Part shown: one piece after another, positions 35,439 to 44,646 of the stretch
Position numbering within the stretch: position 1 is the stretch's first letter
Layout of the letters: the number at the start of each line of letters is the position of its first letter
Origin: Aerococcus sanguinicola
GTDB lineage: Bacteria; Bacillota; Bacilli; Lactobacillales; Aerococcaceae
Assembly (NCBI RefSeq): GCF_001543145.1
Contig: NZ_CP014160.1
Location: forward strand, 930,001-994,000
Reading direction: 5' to 3'
Length of the DNA stretch: 64,000 nt
Translations under genes and position numbers: made by a program
The notes under the pieces: generated by a model
Seen by the model: only the letters and a program-made list of their open reading frames with translations
What the model was told of the DNA's origin: nothing
The model's database searches: none

Positions 35439-36536
35439 ATGGCTTTAACAGCAGGAATTGTCGGCTTGCCTAATGTGGGTAAGTCAACCTTATTTAACGC
35501 AATTACTAAGTCGCAGGTGGAGGCAGCCAACTATCCATTTGCGACGATTGACCCTAATGTGGGCGTGGTGGAAGTCCCTGACGACCGCCTCTGGAAGATT
35601 ACCGAAGTGGTGGACCCTAAGAAGACGGTCCCTACGACCTTTGAATTTACCGATATTGCGGGGATTGTGAAGGGTGCCTCCAAGGGGGAAGGCCTGGGAA
35701 ATAAGTTCCTGGCCAATATCCGTGAAGTGGACGCTATCTGCCACGTAGTCCGCTGTTTCGACGATGAAAATATTACCCACGTGAGCGGTGGTATCGATCC
35801 TAAAGACGATATCGAAACCATCAACCTGGAACTGGTCCTCGCCGACTTAGAAAGCGTCAGCAAGCGCTATGAAAAAGCAGCTAAAATGGCTAAGTCCAAG
35901 CAGCATGAAGCCGTTGTCGAAGCCAATGTCTTGGGCCGGATTAAGGAAGCCCTGGAAGCCGGCACGCCTGCCCGGGCCTTAGACTTCAACGAAGAAGAGA
36001 TGGGCTTTGTTAAACAGCTCTTCCTTTTGACCATGAAACCCGTCCTCTATGTCGCCAATGTGGAAGAAGAGGATGCCGCATCTGGCGACAACGAACACGT
36101 CCAAGCAGTTCGTGAAATTGCCGATGCCGAAGGGGCCCAAGTGGTTGTTGTCTGCGCCAAATTGGAAGAAGACCTGGCAACCATGGAAGAAGACGACCGG
36201 GCCATGTTCCTGGAAGATCTCGGCATGGAACAATCTGGTTTGGATGTCTTGATCCAGCGGTCCTACACCCTGCTTGGCCTGGCCACTTACTTTACCGCAG
36301 GGGAACAAGAAGTTCGCGCTTGGACCTTCAAGAAGGGCATGAAGGCCCCTCAAGCTGCTGGGATCATCCACTCCGACTTCGAGCGTGGCTTCATCCGGGC
36401 AGAAACCGTCCACTACGATGATTTAATGACTTACGGCAGCATGCAGGCTTGCAAGGAGCACGGCAAGTACCGGTCGGAAGGTAAGGATTATGTCGTTCAA
36501 GATGGCGACATCATGCTCTTCCGCTTCAATGTTTAG
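35439..36536 (+). CDS. ychF: Redox-regulated ribosome-associated ATPase YchF/OLA1
   Basis: 365 aa Obg-family P-loop protein that binds ATP in preference to GTP. G1 is GLPNVGKSTLFN, the effector region NYPFATIDPNVGVV, G3 FTDIAGIVKGA, and the NxxE-like NVEEED replaces NKxD, as in YchF. A C-terminal TGS domain includes VRAWTFKKGMKAPQAAGIIHSDFERGFIRAE and ends DIMLFRFNV. It is followed within 11 nt by the DUF1129 gene. Confidence 0.97.
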   Translation: MALTAGIVGLPNVGKSTLFNAITKSQVEAANYPFATIDPNVGVVEVPDDRLWKITEVVDPKKTVPTTFEFTDIAGIVKGASKGEGLGNKFLANIREVDAICHVVRCFDDENITHVSGGIDPKDDIETINLELVLADLESVSKRYEKAAKMAKSKQHEAVVEANVLGRIKEALEAGTPARALDFNEEEMGFVKQLFLLTMKPVLYVANVEEEDAASGDNEHVQAVREIADAEGAQVVVVCAKLEEDLATMEEDDRAMFLEDLGMEQSGLDVLIQRSYTLLGLATYFTAGEQEVRAWTFKKGMKAPQAAGIIHSDFERGFIRAETVHYDDLMTYGSMQACKEHGKYRSEGKDYVVQDGDIMLFRFNV

Positions 36537-36547
36537 GAGGTTTTCTG

Positions 36548-37252
36548 ATGACACAAGACCAAGCTGTTAAAGACCAGGAAGTGAGCCTGGCTGACCTCCA
36601 AGAAGAAAACCAGAAACTCTATCCCGAACTGACCAAGCGCAACCAAGACTTCATCTTCCAATTCAATAAGGAAATGAAGGCCCAGGGCGCTGAAGAAGCT
36701 GCCATCCGCCACGAAAACACTATGATTAAAGAAATGTTGGACAAGCAGGGCCAGGGCATCACGGCCAACCATCTCTACGGCACGCCGACCCAATATGCCC
36801 AGCAAGTCCTCTACGGTCCTAGTGAAGTCGAAGTGAAGCCTGCGACCTTCCAACAAATCTGGTTGGACAGCTCCCTATTTATCGGGGGCATGTTCGCGGC
36901 CTTGGCAGGGATTGGCGCCCTCAGCAGTAACCAGGCCAACAATAACCAATCTTTCGGTGTGATTTCTTTAATCATTAACTTCGTCCTCGGTGGCCTAGCC
37001 ATGGCGATCCTGACCTACTACCAACAAAACATGGACCGGGACGCCAAGCACCCCATCCTCCGCTACATCGGCGTCGGAGCCGCCGTGGTCATCATCTGGA
37101 TCGGCGTCGTCAGCCTCAGCACCGCCCTCATCCCAGCCAACATCAACATCGTCCTCCCCTCCTTCCTCTACTTCGCCATTGCCGTCATCGCCTTCGTCGG
37201 CAGATGGTGGTATAAGAAAACCTATAACATCCAGACAAACACAATGTTTTAA
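36548..37252 (+). CDS. DUF1129 family membrane protein
   Basis: 234 aa. The soluble N-terminal half starts LADLQEENQKLYPELTKRNQDFIFQFN and resembles the DUF1129 N-domain; four hydrophobic helices follow (about residues 100-115, 130-150, 165-187, 195-218). AGGAGG overlaps the ychF stop. ychF-DUF1129 linkage is common in Lactobacillales. Function unknown. An R1 array begins 4 nt after the stop. Confidence 0.88.
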   Translation: MTQDQAVKDQEVSLADLQEENQKLYPELTKRNQDFIFQFNKEMKAQGAEEAAIRHENTMIKEMLDKQGQGITANHLYGTPTQYAQQVLYGPSEVEVKPATFQQIWLDSSLFIGGMFAALAGIGALSSNQANNNQSFGVISLIINFVLGGLAMAILTYYQQNMDRDAKHPILRYIGVGAAVVIIWIGVVSLSTALIPANINIVLPSFLYFAIAVIAFVGRWWYKKTYNIQTNTMF

Positions 37253-37255
37253 TAA

Positions 37256-37880
37256 GGGTGTGAGCAAGAGCGTTTAGCTTTGGATGCTTGGAGTAAGTCG
37301 GGATAAGGGCAGGCCTTGCTTGCACGTTCCCGACTTGCGAAAGCACTCCAAAGCTGCTCTTGCGAACCCGACTAGAAAAGGGTGTGAGGGCGCGCGGGTA
37401 GAAGTGGACCTCTGGAGCAAAAGACCGAAGAAGTCTGAAAGACTTCGCCGGGATTTTGTGAAGAGGAGCCACTTCTGCGCGACCGAACCCGACTATATAG
37501 GGTGTGAGCAGTTGCGCCCAGACTTGAATGACTGGAGCCCAAACGGAAAAGAGCGGCTTTAGCCGATCGTTCCGATTGGGTGAAGTCACTTCAAGTTTGC
37601 AACTGCGAACCCGACTATAAAAGGGTGTGAGAGGATGCGGGAGAAAGGGACCTCTGGAGCCAAAAGCCAGAGAAGACTGCAAGTCTTCGACGGATTTTGG
37701 TGAAGAGGAGCTATTTCTGCTAGCCTGAACCCGACTACAAGGGTGTGAGAGGATGCGGGAGAAAGGGACCTCTGGAGCCAAAAGCTAGAGAAGACGGCAA
37801 ATCTTCGACAGATTTTTGTGAAGAGGAGCCACTTCTGCGCGACCGAGCCTGACTAGGGTGTGAGGCCACAAGCCCAGAAT
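37256..37880 (+). repeat. R1 palindromic repeat array, locus 3 (five units plus remnant)
   Basis: Units 6-10 at 37256-37373, 37380-37494, 37500-37616, 37623-37736 and 37741-37854, then a truncated start. Unit 6 is near-identical to unit 5, and unit 8 to unit 3. Unit 7 has new paired arms (GAAGTGG/CCACTTC). Units 9 and 10 are mismatched: left arms of unit-1 type (GAGGATGCGGGAGAAAGGG) with right arms of unit-4 type (GCTATTTCTGCTAGCC) and unit-7 type (GCCACTTCTGCGCGACC) respectively. Confidence 0.9.
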
Positions 37881-37897
37881 AAAAATTACAAACATCG

Positions 37898-38032
37898 CAC
37901 AGCTAAGCTAGCAGGACTTCCTTGCTAGCTTAGTTTTGTTACAGACTCAAAATCAAGTGATGTACTTTAAAAGACTTGAATTTTTTGTTAGGCTAAGCTT
38001 ACAAGCTATTCGCAAGCTTAAGTTCTCACTTA
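37898..38032. other. Two CTAGC/AAGCTT-type hairpins between R1 array and small ORF
   Basis: TAAGCTAGCAGG faces CCTTGCTAGCTTA followed by GTTTTG (about 37904-37936); this is terminator-like. A second imperfect hairpin AGGCTAAGCTTAC..GCAAGCTTAAG lies at about 37990-38023. The first resembles the CTAGC hairpin at 30836-30870, also just downstream of an R1 array. Confidence 0.5.
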
Positions 38033-38062
38033 GCATAAATATTCATTGAGGTGACCGCGAAC

Positions 38063-38252
38063 ATGGTGAATGAAACTATCTACCGAAAAGATGTCTTAAT
38101 CATTTCCATACTAATTCAAGTGATTATCTTAGCTTTGTTTAAAGTATCTGGGATATCGCAGCTGGTTGACGTTAGCCTTCCCAATTTATCTCATGCATGC
38201 TTTTTATGTCATAAAATTCATCCAATACCATAGAAAGCATCGGCATAACTAA
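38063..38252 (+). pseudogene. Small membrane protein gene, probably frameshifted
   Basis: TGAGGTG precedes ATG 38063. The frame reads MVNETIYRKDVLIISILIQV and then a hydrophobic stretch to KVSGISQLV, after which the coding sense is lost (stop at 38231-38233). In the +1 frame from about 38165 the sequence continues as LTLAFPIYLMHAFYVIKFIQ followed by YHRKHRHN and a stop at 38250-38252. That is a second helix and basic tail, exactly the layout of the other short membrane genes here. One indel near 38165 would restore it. Confidence 0.45.
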
Positions 38253-38299
38253 GGAAAGCTAGTAGCTAATGAGTTAATAAGAAAGACAGTAACAAGCTC

Positions 38300-38342
38300 C
38301 CAAATTTTGGCTTTAAAGTCTAAATTTGGGAGCTTTTTCAAT
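38300..38342 (+). terminator. Terminator-like hairpin
   Basis: AAGCTCCCAAATTT pairs with AAATTTGGGAGCTT around GGCTTTAAAGTCT, followed by TTTTC. Confidence 0.75.
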
Positions 38343-38347
38343 AGTTA

Positions 38348-38445
38348 AGAGCCAAATTCAAAAGTGCAAAGTATGCCCATTAATACCATTTGGCTTAGAA
38401 GCTCTATCCTTCGTGGAATCCTTTTTATAGTGCCTGCTGCTTCAT
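38348..38445 (+). repeat. Partial R2 end with flank, duplicated at 38650-38750
   Basis: CCAAATTCAAAAG, TGCCCATTAATACCATTTGG and CCTTTTTATAGTGCCTGCTG run parallel to 38651-38750 (CCAAATTCAAAAG, TGCTCATCAATGCAATTCAG, GCTTTTTATAGTCCTTGCCC). About 95 bp of R2 right end plus downstream DNA therefore occurs twice in direct orientation. Confidence 0.65.
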
Positions 38446-38502
38446 TTTTAGTTACGACTATTTAGCAATTAAAGAAAACTTATTTTATAAACAATTTATT
38501 TA

Positions 38503-38678
38503 TGAGCAGGAGTGAAGCGTTGAAGTTGGTCCTTAGCCATGAACAAGCAAGTAAAGCGAATTACGGAACGTAGGCATCAGCCGTACGGTCCGTTTGAGAT
38601 TTGCTAGGCGAGAGACCTTGGCTCGAGCCGGTGCCATGGCTCTATAAGGACCAAATTCAAAAGCGTAACGGATGCTCA
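38503..38678 (+). repeat. R2 palindromic element, copy d
   Basis: 176 bp from TGAGCAGGAGTGAAGC to GCGTAACGGATGCTCA. GTTGGTCCTTAGCCATG faces CATGGC..AAGGACCAAATTC. The inner region GGAACGTAGGC..GCCGTACGGTCC is paired and differs in sequence from copy b (GGATAGTCGGC..GCCGTTACTAGCC), yet still folds. Confidence 0.85.
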
Positions 38679-38786
38679 TCAATGCAATTCAGCTAAGAAA
38701 TCCTATCCCTACTGGAGGGCTTTTTATAGTCCTTGCCCCTTCTTCTTGTTACAATGAAGCTAACTAACTGAGGAGGTTGTTTCTAT

Positions 38787-39830
38787 ATGAATACTGCAGA
38801 TATTAATCCTAAGGGGATCGGTACGGAGCTCGGTTTGAAATTGGGCTGCGATGATGCCCCCATCAAATCGATTGAGTTCATTAATTACCGCTGTCCTTTT
38901 GCCCGGAAGTTCTTCCAGAGTAATTCCTACTTGCTGGATGAGTGGGTGGCAGCGGGTAAGTTGCAGCGGATTATCAAGTCTTACGACCGCGACAAGCATG
39001 AGCTCTCCAAGGCCAATATCCTCCACCAATACATTGACTACGACCGACCAGAGGAAGCTTATCAGATGATCCATTATTTCTATGCCAACCAGGATGTCTG
39101 GGGTGAGATGGACCATGATGGCGTTAAGGACTGGGTGGAGAATGTCGTTGGTCTGGAACGCCAAGATAATGAAGACATTGCCCAAGCCATCCGCCAAGAA
39201 GGGGAAGGCAATGGGGTGCGTTTCGTGCCAACCGTTTTCCTGGCTGGCCACATCTTAGATGAGCACGAAGACTACTTCACCATTCGCAAGTGGTTGCAAG
39301 AAGCCCTTGAAGACCAAGCACTAAAAAATTCCTTTGATCCTTCTGCCCTCAGCGACGCTAATGGCTTTGTCCTCGGTTCGGACCAGGCAGAAAAGACGGT
39401 CTACCAATTCATCGATCTCTACGAGCCGGAATCTGCGGCCTATGTTAAGGAAGCTTTCCCGATCTTACGCCAAGCGGTAGAATCCGGACAAATCCGCCTA
39501 GTGACCAAGATCTTTAGCCTGCGTCACGGTGGCGGCTACAAGGGTGAAGTGATGCAGCGTTTTATTGATTACCAAGATTCGGACAAGGCCCTAGACCAAG
39601 TCGAAGAGATTCTCAGTCGACGTCCAGAATGGGAGGCCTCTGACTTCGAAGGCGTTTTTAAGTTCGCCGAAGAAGAACTAGGCTACAGTTACCAAGGCAA
39701 TCAAGAAGCCCTCAAGGCAGCCCATAAAGAAGGCCAAGCAGTCGGTGTTGAAGCCAGTCCTGCTGTCTTTATCGATGGTCGAGGCTTCCAAGCTGACCAA
39801 GCCCTAGCAGGCGTCCAAGATAAGCTATAA
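38787..39830 (+). CDS. Double DsbA/thioredoxin-fold protein with degenerate active sites
   Basis: 347 aa, cytoplasmic (no signal peptide), GAGGAGG before the ATG. It has two DsbA-like halves. Residues 1-175 have FINYRCPFARKFFQ (CPFA, a single Cys in place of CxxC) and the cis-Pro loop RFVPTVFLAGH. Residues 190-347 have FIDLYEPESAAYVKEAF, where EPES replaces CxxC, and the cis-Pro loop EASPAVFIDGRGF. The second half is therefore probably structural or non-redox. It stands alone between R2 copy d and guaB. Function unknown; possibly a stress or redox-adaptor protein. Confidence 0.85.
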   Translation: MNTADINPKGIGTELGLKLGCDDAPIKSIEFINYRCPFARKFFQSNSYLLDEWVAAGKLQRIIKSYDRDKHELSKANILHQYIDYDRPEEAYQMIHYFYANQDVWGEMDHDGVKDWVENVVGLERQDNEDIAQAIRQEGEGNGVRFVPTVFLAGHILDEHEDYFTIRKWLQEALEDQALKNSFDPSALSDANGFVLGSDQAEKTVYQFIDLYEPESAAYVKEAFPILRQAVESGQIRLVTKIFSLRHGGGYKGEVMQRFIDYQDSDKALDQVEEILSRRPEWEASDFEGVFKFAEEELGYSYQGNQEALKAAHKEGQAVGVEASPAVFIDGRGFQADQALAGVQDKL

Positions 39831-39872
39831 GACGAACAATAAAATAATATTTATCATAAAAGTTCGTTATTA
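39828..39872 (+). promoter_or_regulatory. Possible inverted PurBox pair upstream of guaB
   Basis: CGAACAAT (plus, 39833-39840) and, on the minus strand, AATAACGAACTTT (about 39857-39869; one mismatch to the PurR consensus AWWWCCGAACWWT) are inverted, about 34 bp across the cores. They lie upstream of the -35 region, as in activator-type PurR sites of lactococci. The first box is weak outside its core. Confidence 0.4.
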
Positions 39873-39895
39873 ACTGTAAAATATTCAAATAATTG

Positions 39896-39924
39896 TTGAC
39901 AGTTTCGGAAGTTTGGGCTATCCT
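39896..39924 (+). promoter_or_regulatory. guaB promoter
   Basis: TTGACA (39896-39901) and TATCCT (39919-39924) are separated by 17 bp, 39 nt before the start codon. Confidence 0.65.
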
Positions 39925-39933
39925 ATTGAATAA

Positions 39934-41445
<1,512 letters not shown>

Positions 41446-41507
41446 GTGTTTGATATAAAATTAATTTCCTTAATTAATCATCGACATTAAAGTGCAGAAA
41501 ATAGATT

Positions 41508-41540
41508 AAAAACGTCTAGCTTCGTCTAGGCGTTTTTTCT
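41508..41540 (+). terminator. guaB terminator
   Basis: AACGTCTAG pairs with CTAGGCGTT around CTTCGT, followed by TTTTT. Confidence 0.8.
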
Positions 41541-41646
41541 TTATCTTATTAGGGAAGATGAGCGGATTGCTCGCCTTTAGCCAGTTGACATGTTAGGATG
41601 GAAGAGAAGTTGAACTTGTATTGAATTGAAGGAGGTTCCATAATTT

Positions 41647-42159
41647 ATGGCAAAAATTGCAGCAATTATCACAGACCTATTCGAAGATTCAGAGTTTACA
41701 TCACCTAAGGAAGCCCTCGAGGCAGCTGGTCATGGAGTAGTGACCGTGGGGCTCGAAGCTGGCCAAACCGTTACAGGTAAAAGTGAAGATACAGAAGTCG
41801 AAGTCGCTGTTGGCATTGACGGAGCCAAGGGTGAAGACTATGATGCCTTGCTCATCCCTGGTGGCTATTCTCCTGATAAATTGCGGGGCGATGAACGCGT
41901 GCTCGACTTTGTGCGTCATTTTGCTTTCAAACGCAAACCGATTTTCTCTATCTGCCACGCCCCTCAACTACTCGTCAACGCTGATGTTCTGAAGGGCAAG
42001 TCCATTACGGCTGTTAAACAAGTCGCTGTCGATGTGAAAAATGCGGGCGCCAACTTCTTTGATGAAGAAGTTGTCATTGATCCATCCGGTATTATCTCCA
42101 GTCGGACCCCAGCAGACTTAGAGGCTTTCAATAAAGCGATTGTCGATGCTTTGAAATAG
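41647..42159 (+). CDS. PfpI/DJ-1 family protein (class I glutamine amidotransferase-like)
   Basis: 170 aa. The nucleophile elbow is FSICHAPQLLVNADVL, with conserved Glu in LFEDSEF and GDERVLDFVRH upstream. PfpI/YhbO-type proteins are described as proteases, chaperones or deglycases; the activity here is not established. GGAGGTTCC precedes the ATG. Own terminator at 42173-42207. Confidence 0.92.
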   Translation: MAKIAAIITDLFEDSEFTSPKEALEAAGHGVVTVGLEAGQTVTGKSEDTEVEVAVGIDGAKGEDYDALLIPGGYSPDKLRGDERVLDFVRHFAFKRKPIFSICHAPQLLVNADVLKGKSITAVKQVAVDVKNAGANFFDEEVVIDPSGIISSRTPADLEAFNKAIVDALK

Positions 42160-42172
42160 GCTCTATATGAAT

Positions 42173-42207
42173 AAAGAAAGGAGCAGGGCAGCCTGCTCCT
42201 TTTTCTT
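42173..42207 (+). terminator. Terminator after the PfpI gene
   Basis: AAAGGAGCAGG pairs with CCTGCTCCTTT across a 4-nt loop, followed by T residues. Confidence 0.85.
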
Positions 42208-42227
42208 TGGGGTGCTGAGGGTGGAGT

Positions 42228-42432
42228 AACCCACACTCGGAAGCTTCGATTGGGGGTTGGCTATTTTCAAGCCACATTCGGCGGCCTTGTTTGGGGATTG
42301 GAAAGTGTCAACCCACAGTTAATCCCCTTGGTTGGGGGCTGGGGCCTGGCAACCCACACTCGAATGGGACAATTGGGGGTTAAAAGCTCCCAAGCCACAA
42401 TCCGCCAGTCCGATTGGGGATTGGTCAAGTTG
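42228..42432 (+). repeat. 41-bp-period tandem hairpin array, locus 3
   Basis: Five units begin at 42228, 42269, 42310, 42351 and 42392, exactly 41 bp apart. Each starts AACCCACA or AAGCCACA, has a central variable palindromic part (for example TCGGAAGCTTCGA), then ATTGGGGGTT or TTGGGGATTGG, and a variable linker. AACCC/GGGTT close the stem. The unit is related in sequence to locus 1 (AACACACA..TGGGG..TTG). Confidence 0.85.
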
Positions 42433-42440
42433 AGCGCCAG

Positions 42441-42631
42441 CCCTCACACCCTTTAGTCGGGTTCGGTCGCGCAGAAGCGGCTCCTCTTCTACCCGCGCTC
42501 CCTCACACCCTTCAGTTGGGCTCGCAAGAGCAGCTTTGGAGTGCTTTCGCAAGTCGGAAACGTGCAAGCGGGGCTTGCCCTTATTCCGACTTACTCCAAG
42601 CATCCAAAGCTAACCGCTCTTGCTCACACCC
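42441..42631 (-). repeat. R1 palindromic repeat array, locus 4 (minus orientation; one deleted and one full unit)
   Basis: Unit 11 (42455-42510) is only 56 bp: the ends and outer arms remain (GGTCGCGCAGAAG, CTTCTACCCGCGC), but the central stem is gone. Unit 12 (42514-42631) is full length, close to units 5 and 6, with the end altered to AGTTGGGCTC. A remnant GGGTGTGAGGGC end lies at 42441-42452. The array directly abuts the 41-bp array. Confidence 0.85.
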
Positions 42632-42768
42632 TTTGATTTAATTCTTTCTTAAGGAGATTTGTGGGTTTTCTTTAAACAATGCTAGGGATGTTTTGCTAAA
42701 ATATAGGGGAGTGTGTTCTTAGTAAAGTAATAGTATGTAAATCATTTTTTGTGTAAGGGAGTGGCGAG

Positions 42769-43473
42769 ATGAAGTTATTAATTGTAGATGATGATAAGGA
42801 TATTGTTGAGTTATTGACGATTTATTCTAAGAATGAGGGTTACCAGGTGGTTCAGGCCTTTGATGGGGATGACGCCCTCAAGCAGATGGTGGATAATCCA
42901 GATATTGACTTGATGATCTTGGATATTATGATGCCGGGTAAGGATGGTTTGACCCTCTTGAAGGAGCTCCGGGGGCGGAATGTTGAGATTCCAATCCTCT
43001 TGTTGTCGGCTAAGTCCAGCGATATGGACAAGATTTCTGGCTTGACGACGGGGGCGGATGACTATGTGACCAAGCCCTTCAATGCCCTAGAAGTCATGGC
43101 CCGGGTGAAGTCCCTCTTGCGTCGGGCTAACTTGTCGGATGAGAATAATACCGATACGATTGAGATTGGGCCTTTGACGATTCATAAGAATTCCCATGAG
43201 GTGAAGACCATCGATGGGAAGGAGATCCAGCTCACAGCTTTAGAATTTGGGATCCTTTATCTCTTAGCTAGTCACCCGAATGAAGTCTTCAGTGCAGATG
43301 AGATTTTTGAGCGGGTTTGGCAGCAGGATTCGGTGGTGTCAGCCAAGACGGTTATGGTCCATGTCAGCCACTTGCGCGACAAGATCGGCAAGGCAACCAA
43401 TGGTGATAAGGTTATCTCAACGGTTTGGGGTGTGGGCTACCGGATTGTTGATCCGACAGCTGACCAGGCCTAG
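42769..43473 (+). CDS. OmpR/PhoB-type response regulator, VanR/DdcR-like
   Basis: 234 aa. The receiver domain has DDDKD, phospho-acceptor Asp in LMILDIMMPGKDG, LLLSAK, and the Lys in YVTKPFN. A winged-helix DNA-binding domain follows, with LTALEFGILYLLASHPNEVFSADEIFERVWQQ and VHVSHLRDKIG. It lies 27 nt before the sensor kinase gene, which is followed by a D,D-carboxypeptidase, the same order as vanR-vanS-vanY or enterococcal ddcR-ddcS-ddcY. Confidence 0.93.
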   Translation: MKLLIVDDDKDIVELLTIYSKNEGYQVVQAFDGDDALKQMVDNPDIDLMILDIMMPGKDGLTLLKELRGRNVEIPILLLSAKSSDMDKISGLTTGADDYVTKPFNALEVMARVKSLLRRANLSDENNTDTIEIGPLTIHKNSHEVKTIDGKEIQLTALEFGILYLLASHPNEVFSADEIFERVWQQDSVVSAKTVMVHVSHLRDKIGKATNGDKVISTVWGVGYRIVDPTADQA

Positions 43474-43500
43474 TATGAATGGATGAAGGGAGGCCATTTC

Positions 43501-44646
43501 ATGTACCATTCCAAACGAAGTAAATACCGCGTCTTCCTCGAAGTTTGTTTTGAGGCGGTGGTTTGGACAGCCATTCTTTTGCTGGGATATTTTGGCATTA
43601 TGTTCGTTTTGATCTTTGCCTACGATTATTACTATGTCCAGATTATGCAGCAAAATCCCTTCTCCATTATTCTCCAACCCTATTTCCAACAAAACTTCTT
43701 TCTGGGCTTCACCCTCTGCTATGTGGTGATTGGCCTGGGAGCGGTGGCTTGGCGGATCTACCGGCGCTATCGGACGGTCCAATTAGGTTATATCTTGGAC
43801 GAGCTGCATTTTATTTCTCAGGGAAACTATGACCACCGGATTTCCAGCAAGCACTTGGATTCGATGAAGCCGGTGGTGTCCTCGATTAACCGCTTGGTGG
43901 ATAGCACGGTTGAGGCCATGGAGGAGGAGCGCCGGATTGAACAGTCCAAGGATGAGTTGATTGTCAACATGTCCCATGATATCCGGACCCCGCTGACCTC
44001 GGTGATCGGCTACTTGGGTCTCTTGGAGAGCGGCCACTATAACGATGAGGAAGAAATGAAGCACTATGCCCATATTGCTTATACCAAGTCCTTGCAATTG
44101 CAGCGGATGGTGAATGACCTCTTTGAATATACGAAGATTAGCCAGGTCAATATCCAGCTCAATGTCATGCCCATCAATGTGGTGCGGATGCTCCAACAGA
44201 TGCTGGTTGAATTTGAGATGGAGGCGGAACAAGCTGGTCGCGAGCTCCGCTTGGATGTCCCAGAAGACCAGGAAATCATTGTCGATGTGGATCCAGAGCA
44301 GCTGGCCCGGGTTTTCTCTAACCTACTGACCAATGCCTTTAAATATGGTGGCGACGGTGACTATGTCCGTGTGGCGGTCAGCCAGGATGCTAAAGAGACC
44401 ACTTTTGTCGTCGAAAATGATGGCGACCAGATTCCAGAAGAGGCCTTAGACCGGCTCTTCCAACGTTTTTACAGGGTGGATAGTTCACGGTCGCAAGAAA
44501 AATCCGGCTCTGGGCTAGGTTTGGCCATTGCAGAAGGGGTTGTCTTCCACCACCACGGCAAGATATGGGCTGAATCTGATAGCCATAGCACACGTTTTAT
44601 TTTTAAAATTCCGAATCATTACCAGGAAGAGAGGTTGAATGGATGA
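43501..44646 (+). CDS. Sensor histidine kinase, VanS/DdcS-like
   Basis: 381 aa from ATG 43501, which follows GGGAGG; the upstream in-frame ATG has no site. Two membrane helices (about 14-42 and 66-85) flank a short external loop (QNPFSIILQPYFQQN). Then a HAMP-like segment, the H box VNMSHDIRTPLTSVIGYL, N box FSNLLTNAFKYGG, and G boxes SGSGLGLAI. Its stop overlaps the carboxypeptidase start (ATGA), so the two are translationally coupled. Confidence 0.93.
   Translation: MYHSKRSKYRVFLEVCFEAVVWTAILLLGYFGIMFVLIFAYDYYYVQIMQQNPFSIILQPYFQQNFFLGFTLCYVVIGLGAVAWRIYRRYRTVQLGYILDELHFISQGNYDHRISSKHLDSMKPVVSSINRLVDSTVEAMEEERRIEQSKDELIVNMSHDIRTPLTSVIGYLGLLESGHYNDEEEMKHYAHIAYTKSLQLQRMVNDLFEYTKISQVNIQLNVMPINVVRMLQQMLVEFEMEAEQAGRELRLDVPEDQEIIVDVDPEQLARVFSNLLTNAFKYGGDGDYVRVAVSQDAKETTFVVENDGDQIPEEALDRLFQRFYRVDSSRSQEKSGSGLGLAIAEGVVFHHHGKIWAESDSHSTRFIFKIPNHYQEERLNG

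Noticed and set aside
37185..37781. Minus-strand 198-aa ORF across R1 locus 3
   Set aside because: It is the repeat read in one frame (recurring SRVRSCK-like strings); units differ by non-multiples of three elsewhere, so it is not coding.
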